In this document: piece by piece, positions 38,324 through 48,500 of the stretch | Position numbering within the stretch: position 1 is the first letter of the stretch | Layout of the letters: each line of letters opens with the position of its first letter | Origin: Desulfopila aestuarii DSM 18488 | GTDB taxonomy: Bacteria; Desulfobacterota; Desulfobulbia; Desulfobulbales; Desulfocapsaceae | Direction of reading: 5' to 3' | Length of the DNA: 64,000 bases | NCBI RefSeq assembly: GCF_900143695.1 | Contig: NZ_FRFE01000005.1 | Coordinates: forward strand, 1 to 64,000 | Notes under the pieces: generated by a model | Told to the model about the DNA's origin: nothing | What the model saw: the letters and a program-made list of their open reading frames with translations, nothing else | The model's database searches: none | Position numbers and translations under genes: made by a program

Positions 38324-40972
38324 TCAGTTGCCAAGGAGAGATTCAACTATTTTCGGCACCTGACCAATGGCTTCCGTAAGCTTGTCGACCATTGGTCCAC
38401 CGGCCTGCGCCATATCGGGCCGACCACCACCCTTGCCGCCAACCACCTGCGCCACCTTGCCAACGATATCGCCCGCTTTGACCTTGCCGGTGAGATCTTT
38501 TGAGACTATGGCCAGCAGGGCAACTTTGCCATTGACTTCACCGCCCAGCACCGCAACGGCCGACCCCATGGTGTCCCGAATCTTGTCCCCGACATCACGG
38601 AGCGTCTTCGGGCTATCCAGTGGTATCTCGGCAGCAAGCACCCTCACACCTGCTATCTCAATTGCCCCCTGCAGGATTGAGTCGAGATCCGAAGAGGCAA
38701 GTTTTGCCGCCAGCTCACCGATCTGTTTTTCTAGTTTCTTCTGATTGGCGAGAATCGCCTCGACCTTGGCAACGATTTCCTCGTCACGGGCGTTCAGAAG
38801 CTCACTCAGACGTCGTTCTCGTCGGGAGACATCCTGTGCCAGCATAAAGGCCGGTTCACCGGCTATGGCCTCGATACGTCTCACACCGGCAGCGATACCG
38901 CTCTCGGACAGAATTTTGAAAAGACCAATTTCTCCGGATGCGCCAACATGGGTACCACCGCAAAGTTCACGGCTAAAATCACCCATGGAAACCACGCGGA
39001 CATGGTCATCATATTTTTCCCCGAACAGTGCAGTGGCACCTCCCTGGATCGCATCTTCTTTGGCGAGAACCGCTGTCTCGACCAGCATGTTATCCCGTAT
39101 TGCATCATTGACCAAAACTTCAACCTGCTCAAGTTCCTTCTCTGTCATGGGCGAGAAATGGGTAAAGTCAAAGCGGAGCCGCTCCGGTCCCACGAGGGAA
39201 CCCGACTGCTTGACATGATCGCCAAGTACTTTGATAAGTGCAGCCTGCAGCAAATGGGTAGCGGAATGATTAGCTGCAGTCGCCCGTCGCATTTTCTTTG
39301 CCACTGTCAGCTCGACAGTCTGCCCCAACGCCAGTGAGCCCTCGGTAATCCGTACCTCATGAAGTACCAGGCCTTCACCTTCTTTCATAGTATTGAAAAC
39401 CTCACCGCTGCCACTCTGCCAGCGGAGCTGACCTCGATCACCCAACTGGCCGCCAGATTCAGCATAAAAGGGCGTTTTGGTAAAAAAGACCCTACCGCCA
39501 TCACCTGCTGCAAGCACTGAAACGCTCTTACCCTCGCCATCAATCAAGCCATCGACAGTCACTGTTTCTGTCAGAGAGTTATAGCCGGTAAATTCAGATT
39601 TCAGCCCCTTTTCAGCAAGGCTCTTTACACCTTCATCCTTCAAACGCACACCCTCCCCTTTACGGGAAGCGCGGGATTTACTCCGCTGGGCATCCATTGC
39701 TGCAAGAAAACCGCTCTCATCAAAGCCCACCTTTTTTTCGAGGGCAATGTCGCGGACAATATCAAATGGGAAACCGAAGGTATCGTAGAGCTTAAAGATA
39801 AATTCACCGTCAATAACCGTTTCCGTACCGTCCTTCATCTGAGCAATCTTTTCATCGAGTAGCAAAAGTCCATGCTCCAAGGTCTCACGGAAACGCTCCT
39901 CCTCGTTGTTCACCACCTTTTTCAACAGGGTGACAGCACCAAGCAGATGCGGATAGGCATCGGCCATAGCCGCGACAACGGCATCGGTCACATCCTCCAT
40001 GAACGGTTTGTCAAGCCCAAGGTTCTTGCCGTAGCGTACGGCTCTTCGCATAATCCTTCTGAGCACATAGCCGCGCCCCTCATTGGATGGCAGTACCCCA
40101 TCCGCCACCAGGAAAGTGGTGGCCCTGGCGTGGTCGGCAATGACCCGCATGGCAACATTGACGCTGTCAATTTCGCCATAGGTTTTACCGGAGAGTTTTT
40201 CCAGCCGTTTTATAATCGGTAAGAAGAGGTCCGAATCGTAGTTGTTGTATTTGCCCTGCAGCACCGCCGCAACCCGTTCAAGGCCCATGCCTGTGTCAAT
40301 ACTCGGCTTTGGCAACGGCGTCATCGTGCCATCTTCGGAACGGTTGAATTGCATGAAGACCAGGTTCCACAGCTCGAGAAACCGGTCACAATCGCAACCG
40401 AGTTTGCAATCAGGGCTGCCGCAGCCAGCCGCCGCGCCCTGATCAATATGAATTTCGGAGCAAGGACCACATGGTCCGGTATCACCCATGGCCCAGAAAT
40501 TGTCCTTTTCACCCATGCGGACGATGCGCCCTTTTGGTAGATCCTCAACCTTTTCCCAAAGCGCATAAGCCTCATCGTCATCATCAAAAATGGAAACCCA
40601 GAGATTTTCAGGACGTATTTTGAGTTCAACAGTTAAAAAGTCCCAGGCAAAACGGATCGCATCTTCTTTGAAGTAGTTACCGAAAGAAAAGTTCCCGAGC
40701 ATTTCGAAAAAGGTATGATGCCTGGCAGTATAACCAACATTCTCCAGATCGTTATGCTTGCCGCCGGCTCGAACACAACGCTGACTGGTAACTGCGCGGA
40801 CATAGTCGCGCTTGTCTTCGCCCATGAATACGGTCTTGAACTGCACCATACCAGCATTAGTAAAGAGCAGGGTTGGGTCGTCTTTTGGCACCAGCGAAGA
40901 ACTCTCAACTATCGTATGTGCGTTTTTTTCAAAATATTCCAAAAATTTCGATCGAATCTCGTTGCCTTTCAT
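38324..40972 (-). CDS. alaS: Alanyl-tRNA synthetase
   Basis: The 882-residue enzyme charges tRNA-Ala. It has the class II core beginning RSKFLEYFEKNAHTIVESSSLVPKDDPTLLFTNAGM, the editing-domain HSATHLLQ motif and CGGTH zinc site, and a C-terminal DHHA1 domain (GGKGGGRPDMAQAGG). Length is normal. ATG 40972 starts MKGNEIRSKF. Confidence 0.98.
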   Translation of the reverse strand: MKGNEIRSKFLEYFEKNAHTIVESSSLVPKDDPTLLFTNAGMVQFKTVFMGEDKRDYVRAVTSQRCVRAGGKHNDLENVGYTARHHTFFEMLGNFSFGNYFKEDAIRFAWDFLTVELKIRPENLWVSIFDDDDEAYALWEKVEDLPKGRIVRMGEKDNFWAMGDTGPCGPCSEIHIDQGAAAGCGSPDCKLGCDCDRFLELWNLVFMQFNRSEDGTMTPLPKPSIDTGMGLERVAAVLQGKYNNYDSDLFLPIIKRLEKLSGKTYGEIDSVNVAMRVIADHARATTFLVADGVLPSNEGRGYVLRRIMRRAVRYGKNLGLDKPFMEDVTDAVVAAMADAYPHLLGAVTLLKKVVNNEEERFRETLEHGLLLLDEKIAQMKDGTETVIDGEFIFKLYDTFGFPFDIVRDIALEKKVGFDESGFLAAMDAQRSKSRASRKGEGVRLKDEGVKSLAEKGLKSEFTGYNSLTETVTVDGLIDGEGKSVSVLAAGDGGRVFFTKTPFYAESGGQLGDRGQLRWQSGSGEVFNTMKEGEGLVLHEVRITEGSLALGQTVELTVAKKMRRATAANHSATHLLQAALIKVLGDHVKQSGSLVGPERLRFDFTHFSPMTEKELEQVEVLVNDAIRDNMLVETAVLAKEDAIQGGATALFGEKYDDHVRVVSMGDFSRELCGGTHVGASGEIGLFKILSESGIAAGVRRIEAIAGEPAFMLAQDVSRRERRLSELLNARDEEIVAKVEAILANQKKLEKQIGELAAKLASSDLDSILQGAIEIAGVRVLAAEIPLDSPKTLRDVGDKIRDTMGSAVAVLGGEVNGKVALLAIVSKDLTGKVKAGDIVGKVAQVVGGKGGGRPDMAQAGGPMVDKLTEAIGQVPKIVESLLGN

Positions 40973-41075
40973 AAATACTCTTCAATTTCATTAATTCATA
41001 ACACGGTTCCCGTATTCCCTTGAGTACCGTATCCGGACATTATCCGGTGTCAGCTTACGATAGTGTGCCTGGGCA

Positions 41076-41648
41076 TCAGCCCTGCGCAACTATGAGCGGC
41101 AATACCTGCTTGAACTGCGGTGTTCCCGCGCGGCCAAGCAACTCATAGATCAACATCTCTCCCGGCCCAACATTGGCACCTGCAGCACTGAGTCGGGCAA
41201 TACCAGCTTCGTGGTGTTCTCTACGCCTGCTGGAAACACCGTCCGAAACAATCCACGGGGTCAATCCCCGCGCCAGAGCACCCATGGCGGTCTGATAAAT
41301 GCAGATATGGGTCTCAACACCGACCAGAATCACATTGGTTATGTTTTTCGGGAGCTTCTCCACCAATGCTAATGTCTCCTCGTTGGCCATGGCACTAAAC
41401 TCGACCTTATCGGGACGGGGAATGCCAACCGCAAGTTCTTCCAGCTCCGGTACATAGAGCCCCAGCCCCTTCTTGTACTGGGTATTGGCCAAGACAGGAA
41501 TTTCCATGATTTGAGCAAATTTCATCATCATTGCTGTCACGGAGGTCACCTGTTCCACCCCGTGAATCTGTCGCATCAAACTCTCCTGCACATCAATCAC
41601 GTGGAGATAGCAGGTATCGGCAGTCAAAAGCTGACCAGCAGGTTTCAT
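41076..41648 (-). CDS. Isochorismatase-like cysteine hydrolase (YcaC type)
   Basis: A 190-residue protein. Motifs are LHVIDVQESLMRQI (catalytic Asp), KVEFSAM (lysine) and GVETHICIYQTAMGAL (catalytic Cys). The start at ATG 41648 is chosen because GGAGGGACT lies directly before it; the longer frame to 41708 lacks homology. Members hydrolyse amides or related bonds; the substrate here is unknown. It stands between alaS and acs on the same strand. Confidence 0.88.
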   Translation of the reverse strand: MKPAGQLLTADTCYLHVIDVQESLMRQIHGVEQVTSVTAMMMKFAQIMEIPVLANTQYKKGLGLYVPELEELAVGIPRPDKVEFSAMANEETLALVEKLPKNITNVILVGVETHICIYQTAMGALARGLTPWIVSDGVSSRRREHHEAGIARLSAAGANVGPGEMLIYELLGRAGTPQFKQVLPLIVAQG

Positions 41649-41802
41649 AGTCCCTCCGTTCACAAAATCATTCCATAACCAAGCTCTTAATAGTCGGAAC
41701 AGATACAATGACTATCGCAATAATGGGTGTAATTCCTTCAGATACCCGTCTAATTAACTCTTTTCTTTCACCAGATTCAAGAGTATCCTCCCGCCGCCAC
41801 CA

Positions 41803-41833
41803 AAAAAGATGCGCCGGCACATAGCCGGCGCAT
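41803..41833 (-). terminator. Intrinsic terminator of the acetyl-CoA synthetase gene
   Basis: ATGCGCCGGC and GCCGGCGCAT (plus-strand 41809-41818 and 41824-41833) form a perfect ten-bp GC-rich stem; on the minus strand it is followed by CTTTTTT. It lies 38 bases after the acs stop. Confidence 0.85.
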
Positions 41834-41871
41834 GGCAGCATCAGATTGTTATGTGAATAGATGAAGGGATT

Positions 41872-43857
41872 TCAGGCTTCGTTTTTCCTGCAAGCAATGA
41901 GATCAGAGATAATCGACGGATCTGCCAAAGCTGAGGTATCGCCAAAATCGTTATATTCTTTTGCTGCGATTTTCCGCAACACCCTGCGCATGATCTTGCC
42001 GCTTCTGGTTTTCGGCAGGCCCCCGGCAACCTGGATAACATCTGGTGTCGCTATCGCACCAATCTGTTTACGAACATGGCTCTTCAACTCTTCTATCAAC
42101 TGATCATCCTGTCCAACATCATCCTTCACACTGACATACGCATAAATAGCCTGCCCCTTGACTGGGTGCGGCATAGCCACCACCGCGGCCTCCGCCACGG
42201 AAGTGTGGCTCACCAGTGCTGATTCCACCTCCGCTGTACCGATCCTGTGACCGGAAATGGTTATCACGTCATCGAGACGACCGGTAATGGCAAGACAGCC
42301 GTTTGCATTTCGACACCCGCTGTCGCCTGTGAAAAACATACCTGGGAATTTTTGGTAATAGTTCACCAGATACTCACGACCATCACCAAACAAGCCGGTC
42401 AGCATTCCCGGCCAGGGGTGGCGGATCACCAGGCTGCCGGTAACCCCGACAGAAGCCTCTTGGCCGTTCTCATCGAGAATAACAGCATCGACTCCTGGAA
42501 GTGGTTTGCCACCGGCACAACCTTGCCCTCCACCAAGCTCAGGGAGTGATGAGATCATAATTCCACCTGTTTCCGTCTGCCACCAGGTATCCATTATAGG
42601 CAGCAACTCCTGACCAATCACCGTGTTGTACCACTTCCAGGCGTCGGTATTGAGCGGTGCCCCGACTGAGCCAAGGATACGGAGTGAAGAAAGATCATGA
42701 ATTTCTGCCGGCTCATTCCCATAACGCATCAGTGCCCGAATTACCGTTGGGGCCGTATAAAAGATGGATACCCCATATTTTTCGACAATCTGCCAGAACC
42801 TGTCAGGCCCGGGGTAGGACGGTATCCCCTCAAACATAAGGGTGGTGGCGCCAAGACCGAGTGGGCCATAGACGGTGCAGGTATGTCCGGTTATCCAGCC
42901 AATATCCGCCGTGCACCAGTAGGTATCGTCTTCGTGTAATGCAAAAACATACTGGCAGGAGTAGAGGGTATAGACCAGGTAACCGCCACAGCAGTGGACC
43001 ACACCCTTGGGCTTACCAGTAGAGCCGGATGTGTATAAAATAAACAGAGGATCATCGGCGGCCATCTCTTCAGGCTCACACTCCGGGAGAATATCAATGC
43101 AGTTTATTTCCCGGTGATACCAGAGATCCCTCCCTTCCTGCATGGAGACATCTCCGTCTCCCCGTTTGACAACAATACAGTTGAGGACCTGAGAGAGAGT
43201 GGAGAGCGCCTGATCGATATGTGTTTTGAGTGGCAGCACCTTCCCGCCACGAACAACATGGTCGGCTGTAATAACCAGTCGGGCACCGCAATCCTCGATC
43301 CTCTGCCTGAGACTCACAGCAGAAAAGCCTGCAAAAACTACAGAGTGAGTCGCGCCGATTCGGGCACAGGCCAGCATGGCAATGGGCAGCTCAGGGATCA
43401 TCGGCAGGTAGATAACGACACGATCCCCCTTTTTGACCCCATACTTTTTCAAGACATTGGCAAAGCGACTAACCTCCATGTGCAACATCTGATAGGTAAA
43501 AACCCGCACATCATCATTACAATCGCCCTGCCAGATGAGAGCCGCTTTATTTTTTCGACCTCTGGCGAGATGCCGGTCTATGCAATTATAGGCAACATTG
43601 AGCTTTGCCCCGTCAAACCAGCGGACACTGCTCATCTCTTTTTCCCCTGACAACACACTGGACCAACCTTCGGACCAGCTGACCAGCGCCTCAGCCTGTT
43701 CCCCCCAGAAACGTACAGCATCTTCAGGAAAGAGCATGGCTGTATCTTTGGTTTCGCGAACCCCGGCCCCTCCCCGCCTCTCTATCTCGGCTGATGCCGG
43801 TCCATCGGAACGTGTTTTCCCAGACAGGCCGTGGAACATGGTGGTGTCGCCGCTCAT
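41872..43857 (-). CDS. acs: Acetyl-CoA synthetase (AMP-forming)
   Basis: Converts acetate, ATP and CoA to acetyl-CoA, AMP and pyrophosphate. The 661-residue protein has the ATP-binding motif YTSGSTGKPKGVVH (about 270-285), WWQTETGG, the hinge/A8 GRLDDVI and the acetylation-site motif PKTRSGKIMRR near the end. GGAGGAG precedes the ATG. The first 40 residues (MSGDTTMFHGLSGKTRSD and on) are a charged extension not typical of the family. A terminator follows. Confidence 0.96.
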   Translation of the reverse strand: MSGDTTMFHGLSGKTRSDGPASAEIERRGGAGVRETKDTAMLFPEDAVRFWGEQAEALVSWSEGWSSVLSGEKEMSSVRWFDGAKLNVAYNCIDRHLARGRKNKAALIWQGDCNDDVRVFTYQMLHMEVSRFANVLKKYGVKKGDRVVIYLPMIPELPIAMLACARIGATHSVVFAGFSAVSLRQRIEDCGARLVITADHVVRGGKVLPLKTHIDQALSTLSQVLNCIVVKRGDGDVSMQEGRDLWYHREINCIDILPECEPEEMAADDPLFILYTSGSTGKPKGVVHCCGGYLVYTLYSCQYVFALHEDDTYWCTADIGWITGHTCTVYGPLGLGATTLMFEGIPSYPGPDRFWQIVEKYGVSIFYTAPTVIRALMRYGNEPAEIHDLSSLRILGSVGAPLNTDAWKWYNTVIGQELLPIMDTWWQTETGGIMISSLPELGGGQGCAGGKPLPGVDAVILDENGQEASVGVTGSLVIRHPWPGMLTGLFGDGREYLVNYYQKFPGMFFTGDSGCRNANGCLAITGRLDDVITISGHRIGTAEVESALVSHTSVAEAAVVAMPHPVKGQAIYAYVSVKDDVGQDDQLIEELKSHVRKQIGAIATPDVIQVAGGLPKTRSGKIMRRVLRKIAAKEYNDFGDTSALADPSIISDLIACRKNEA

Positions 43858-44285
43858 ATTCTCCTCCCTGCATTCTGTTTCTGGTCATCATCAAGGCGAA
43901 ATTCACGTCAACAGCTGACTGTAGTCTCAACCACAGAACCTGAGTCAATAGTGTGAGGAAATCAGCAACACAATCTTCCAGACTGGCCCCAACCAGCCCC
44001 TCAAGAATCCACTTCCTTCAGGATTAAATCGCTGTTTCCGCACTATAGTAAAGAATAAAGTTCGCTTTCACCACTATTATTAACGAAAAGAGAGCCGACA
44101 ATGTAGGATTTGCCAGCCGGCAACACAGATGAAACATCAGAAGAATACGGCTCTTAGATACCGCAAAGATGAAAAAAACTATCCAGAAGAAAAATTCCTT
44201 GGTAAAAAGAAGATGTTAGTACTATGCTTTACACGTCCTGCATAATAATTATATTAAAAGCTTAAATGCATACCGAGGCAAAACT
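43858..44285. other. Divergent intergenic region acs / ArsR gene
   Basis: No ORF of substance is seen. The plus-strand promoter for the ArsR gene lies at 44228-44255. The part next to acs should hold its promoter, but I cannot point to a clear box. Confidence 0.4.
44228..44255 (+). promoter_or_regulatory. Predicted promoter of the ArsR-type regulator
   Basis: TTTACA (44228-44233) and TATATT (44250-44255), spaced by 16 bases, stand 30 bases before the ArsR ATG. The flank is AT-rich, typical of an autoregulated ArsR operator. Confidence 0.5.
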
Positions 44286-44576
44286 ATGAAAGATGATCAG
44301 ATCGACGCGATGTCAAAGATTCTCAAATCGATGTCTCACCCCATTCGACTGAAAATTCTCTGTCTGTTGCAGGATAAAGAACTTTCTGTCGGCGACATCC
44401 GTGATCAGGTTGAAACAACCAATGCCAATGTGTCTCAGCACCTGAACATCCTCCGCAGTCAGGGAATCATCGACTACCGAAAGGATGCAAATTTTATCTA
44501 TAACAGAATAACAGACAAGCGCATCCTGGAACTGATCCAGACCATGCGCAAGTTGTTCTGCCCCACGTTTGACTAA
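44286..44576 (+). CDS. ArsR-family regulator, persulfide-sensor type (BigR/YgaV/SqrR-like)
   Basis: A 96-residue winged-helix repressor. ILCLLQDKELSVGDI and NANVSQHLNILRSQG form the DNA-binding unit. The metal-site ELCVCDL of arsenic sensors is absent. Instead there are cysteines at 26 (KILCLL) and 92 (KLFCP), 66 residues apart, exactly as in the disulfide/tetrasulfide-forming regulators YgaV, BigR and SqrR. This makes a response to persulfide or sulfide likely. The next gene on the strand, 45 bases on, encodes a DUF2892 membrane protein, the equivalent of ygaP's membrane part. GAGG lies before the ATG. Confidence 0.85.
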   Translation: MKDDQIDAMSKILKSMSHPIRLKILCLLQDKELSVGDIRDQVETTNANVSQHLNILRSQGIIDYRKDANFIYNRITDKRILELIQTMRKLFCPTFD

Positions 44577-44621
44577 TCATGGGACCTGGGATCATTTCAG
44601 GCCCCATCATGGAGGTATAAG

Positions 44622-44852
44622 ATGATCATAACAGACTGGATTCACGCAATTGCCGGTACATTCATCCTAGTGAGTCTCGCTCTCGGAGTAGAGGCTAGCC
44701 CATTGTACCATAGCAGCTACTGGCTGTTCTTCACCGCGTTTGTCGGTGCGAACCTGCTGCAGTTCGGCTTCACCAAATTCTGTCCGCTCGGACTGATATT
44801 AAAGAAACTTGGTGTTCCGGAAAATAGGATTGGAACATCACCTTCCGCCTGA
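44622..44852 (+). CDS. DUF2892/YgaP-type membrane protein
   Basis: A 76-residue protein with two hydrophobic segments (about 7-25 and 32-50) and the typical end GFTKFCPLGLILKKLG, the DUF2892 hallmark. E. coli YgaP fuses this membrane pair to a rhodanese domain; here only the membrane part is present, following the YgaV-like regulator in one operon. GGAGGTATAAG precedes the ATG. A role in sulfur-transfer or sulfide handling at the inner membrane is inferred. Confidence 0.82.
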   Translation: MIITDWIHAIAGTFILVSLALGVEASPLYHSSYWLFFTAFVGANLLQFGFTKFCPLGLILKKLGVPENRIGTSPSA

Positions 44853-44891
44853 TTGCCAGCGGCAAACAACACCAGCTCCTTTACCACAATA

Positions 44892-45134
44892 TCAGGCTTT
44901 CGCTGTTTTCATCTGATCTACCATCTTTGGACAGCATGATGCCTGCCAACAGCAATTTGTCTGGGTACAAACCTCCCTCTGCTGGTAGCACGGCAGGTTT
45001 CCTTCCTTCTCCTGAATTCTGCTGATCAGCTCGGAAAGTTTGATGCCTTTATACTGCGGGATATCCATCCGAAGTGCTTTTTTACGTGCCAGAGAAAACA
45101 GTTTCGGTCCTTTGAGATAGGCTTTTGGTGCCAT
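44892..45134 (-). CDS. Small SAP-like, cysteine-rich protein
   Basis: An 80-residue protein, basic in its first half. YKGIKLSELISRIQEKEGN resembles the second helix of a SAP-type motif. It is followed by a cluster of seven cysteines (C-x6-C-x4-CC-W-x3-CC) that could hold metal or an iron-sulfur centre. GAGGTGATGATCT precedes the ATG. It converges on the ArsR/DUF2892 pair. I recognise the type from related genomes but no function is known. Confidence 0.65.
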   Translation of the reverse strand: MAPKAYLKGPKLFSLARKKALRMDIPQYKGIKLSELISRIQEKEGNLPCYQQREVCTQTNCCWQASCCPKMVDQMKTAKA

Positions 45135-45556
45135 AGATCATCACCTCTTACATTTGTGGTTTGATAAAAATACAGGATAGCCACTGGTTGCGCATTGCGG
45201 CACTGAAAGCCACTCTGCTCAACCAGCAGGTCATAAGACGTTTTACACGTGCATTAAAAACTATCAGACATACCAAAACATACGGCGTCACAACCAGACG
45301 CGAATTAATTATATAAACAATACGCTATATTACGGAACAACTCCGATGGAGATACAGCATCAACACCTAACGAGAGGATTATGCTGCTTATTATATAAGC
45401 ACCTCAGGCAAAATGTCCAGACTTATCAGCACATTTCTTGACATTCTTTATGCAGTACATATCCAGGAGAGGAAAAAACCATAAAATTCAATTGAATGCA
45501 TCAATACGACAGGCCTTTATCAGAAGGCCCGGCGCATTGTTCTTTACCGCGCTTCA
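45135..45556. other. Intergenic region with no visible gene
   Basis: AT-rich; holds the ribosome site and likely promoter of the small cysteine-rich gene. GGCCTT and AAGGCC around 45512-45529 form a short stem downstream of the PPDK-like gene, without a T-run. Nothing else can be named. Confidence 0.35.
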
Positions 45557-48500
45557 TCAGATTGGCAGGATATGATGCTCCTCTCGGATCGGATGGGTGC
45601 CCCGCAATACCACTCCATTACGACCGTCGATAGAGACCGCATCTCCAAAATAAATCCGGTGGTCGCCAATTTCGCAATATTGCCCCGTTTCATAGACCTT
45701 CAACTGCCGAACGCCCACCACACATGTTTTTTCCAAGCGAACCGCGACCACCGATGCGTGCGAGGTCTGTCCTCCCCGTGAAGTAAGCAATGCATCAGCC
45801 ATGCTGATAACCTTGATATCTTCAGGGACTGTATCTGAACGGATGAGGATCAGGGGTGTGCTGGGATCCTTGGCCCGCATTTCGATAATATTTTCCTCGG
45901 TGAACACCGCCCGCCCGGAAAGTGCCGATCCGGAGACACCAATCCCCTGACCCAGATGACATTCGGCTAGACTATCGGATTCGATGAAGACGCTTAAGTG
46001 CTCTTTCTTCTTGATGGTGATCATGTCACGGGTCTGCAAGAGATAAAGATTGTCCGGTTCCGGCCCTTCGAAGGTGAATTCAATCTCCTGCGGATTCCAG
46101 CGCTTATAATAGACCAGATCCCGCGATATTTTCAGCAGTTCAGCATAGATATTCGGAAAACGTCTCTCCAGGGTATCATCAACCGATCGACCATCGAGTT
46201 CTGCCTGCTCCACCGAAATAGCATAGCTGGTGACGAGGCCGGAGACGATATCTTCACCCTGATCACCATAGGCGTAGTCACCCCAAAGGGCGACCCTCTG
46301 CACCTTCCGATACGGATGGGCCGTAAACACCACACCTGAACCCGCCGTTTCGCTCTTATTACCAAACACCATGGCCTGGACAATCACCGCAGTACCCCAC
46401 GAATCACTCACATCCATAATCCGACGGTAATCGGAAGCTTTCCTGGTATCCCAGGAGTCGAGCACCAGCTCTATGGCATTCACCAGCTGCAGCCATGGAT
46501 CGTCGGGAATCCCCATGCCTCGCTGCCGGGTCAGTTTCTGATACGACAGAGCCAGCTCTTTCATCTGCTCGGCGGAGAACTGTCTCTTCAAAGCCACACC
46601 ATGCCGAGCCTTGGCCGCGTTCATTAATTCCTGAAAATCCTCGCGCTCAACCCCGGATATCATGGCCCAGGACTGCAGAAATCGACGATAGTTATCCCAG
46701 GCCACATATTCATTACCGTTCATACTGACATAGTCGGCGATAATATCCTCGTTATAGCCGACATTATGCACCGTTGCCATCATGCCAGGCATCGATATGG
46801 CCCCGCCGCTGCGCACCGAGAGAAGAAGTGGGCGTTCATGCGATCCATAGACCCTGCCCGTGAGTCGCTCAACTTCAGTCAAAGACTCGCGAATCCGTTG
46901 CATGAACTCTTCCCGCGCCTGGGTATAACCGAACACGACGTCGCGGCAGCGGAAGATTTCGGTGGTTATGACAAAAGCGGGCGGCACCGGAATGTTCTCA
47001 GAAGTCAGGGTCGCTAGGTTAAAACCTTTATTCCCCAGATGGATCAGGTTGTGGGTATAGGGATTAGGCTTGTGCAAGAGGGAAATAGCCTTCTCCTGAT
47101 TATAGGTCATGAGCAGATCGAGATGTTGCTTATCCAGTTCATCCTTCTGGCTCTCCAAGGTCTGGATGATCCGCAGAATAAAGTTGTCGAGATGTTGCAA
47201 GCCAAAGGTTGAGGAAATGAGCTCACGTAAAAATGTCTCTGACAACCGCTGGATCGAATTGGCGATCTCGTCCTCCACATAGAGGCTTTTGTATTTAGGG
47301 AGCAGATTGTCTTCACCGATCTGCGGGATGATCATCGACAGGTTGTTCTGGTGAATATTGGTGTAGTAGGCGTAGATGATATCTTTCACACCTTCGGAAA
47401 GTCCCCTGAATATATCGAGATACTGAGTATAGGAAAAACGCCTCACCTTAAGTGAGTTGGTGAGTAATGAGAGGTAGGTATTGAGTCGCCTCGAGGTAAT
47501 ACCGTCAATCATCAGCGCCTTCATGTAAATGCGAAGACAGCGGATAATATGCCAGAAGGTCGCCTGGGTAATGAATGAGAGGTTTACCGTATCGGGGAGT
47601 TTCTCTAGATAAATATTGGCAAGATTCTCCAACCGAAAGGTCAGGCTCAGCGCGTCAAACTTCTTTTCCTTGTAGCGCCCGTACACAGACGGAATATCCA
47701 CGGCAATATGCCGTTTATAGTAGATATCTTCACGGGACTCGAACTTCTCTTCGGAAAGGATGATGGTCTTCAACCCTTCCAGGACCTCCAAGATCACCTC
47801 GAGACACTCCTCGGTATTCTCGTTGTCCAATACCTCGATCACCTTCTCCATCTCGGTAAAACCATCCTGCACCGCCTGCTCAAGCTCGGTGCGAATCTCC
47901 TGAAAGCCTAAGCGATATTTCATAAAGAGAAGCTTGAACATCTTTACCAGCAATTCAAAGCGTCGCACTTCATGGGGTTGCAGATCGACCTGCTCGGCCA
48001 GCAACTCCTTCAGACTCTCATGATCCACTTCCAGCAAATCGTAAACATCGACAATGTTAAAATGGCTCCAGACCCTCTGACTGAGCAGATGCTGTTCGTC
48101 CACAAACGGCCCGGTTGAATCAATCTGATTATAGACCTCTTCCGGCACAAAGGGGATCAGAAGCGGTTTATCCAGGGTTTTCCAGAATTGAAAAATCGCC
48201 TTGATGAAGTCGACGATCAGATTTGAACTCTCTACATGTCCCTGCTTACGAAGGAAATGGATCAGGAGGTCTTTGCGGCGATGAATCTCATCAAGTTCTG
48301 TGGAGACATCACGCAGCTCCCCTTCGGAGCCGATCTCGTTGTAGAAGACCGGCATCAGCTTCGTAAACTGTTTGGAAAGATTATAGATCGGCTCGATGGG
48401 ATGATTCAGCAGTTCGGTGATATCACGCTGGAACAGATCGGTATCCTTAATACAGGTGCCGGAAAGTTTCAGATGGATGATAAGTGCGGAAAAGAGGGTG

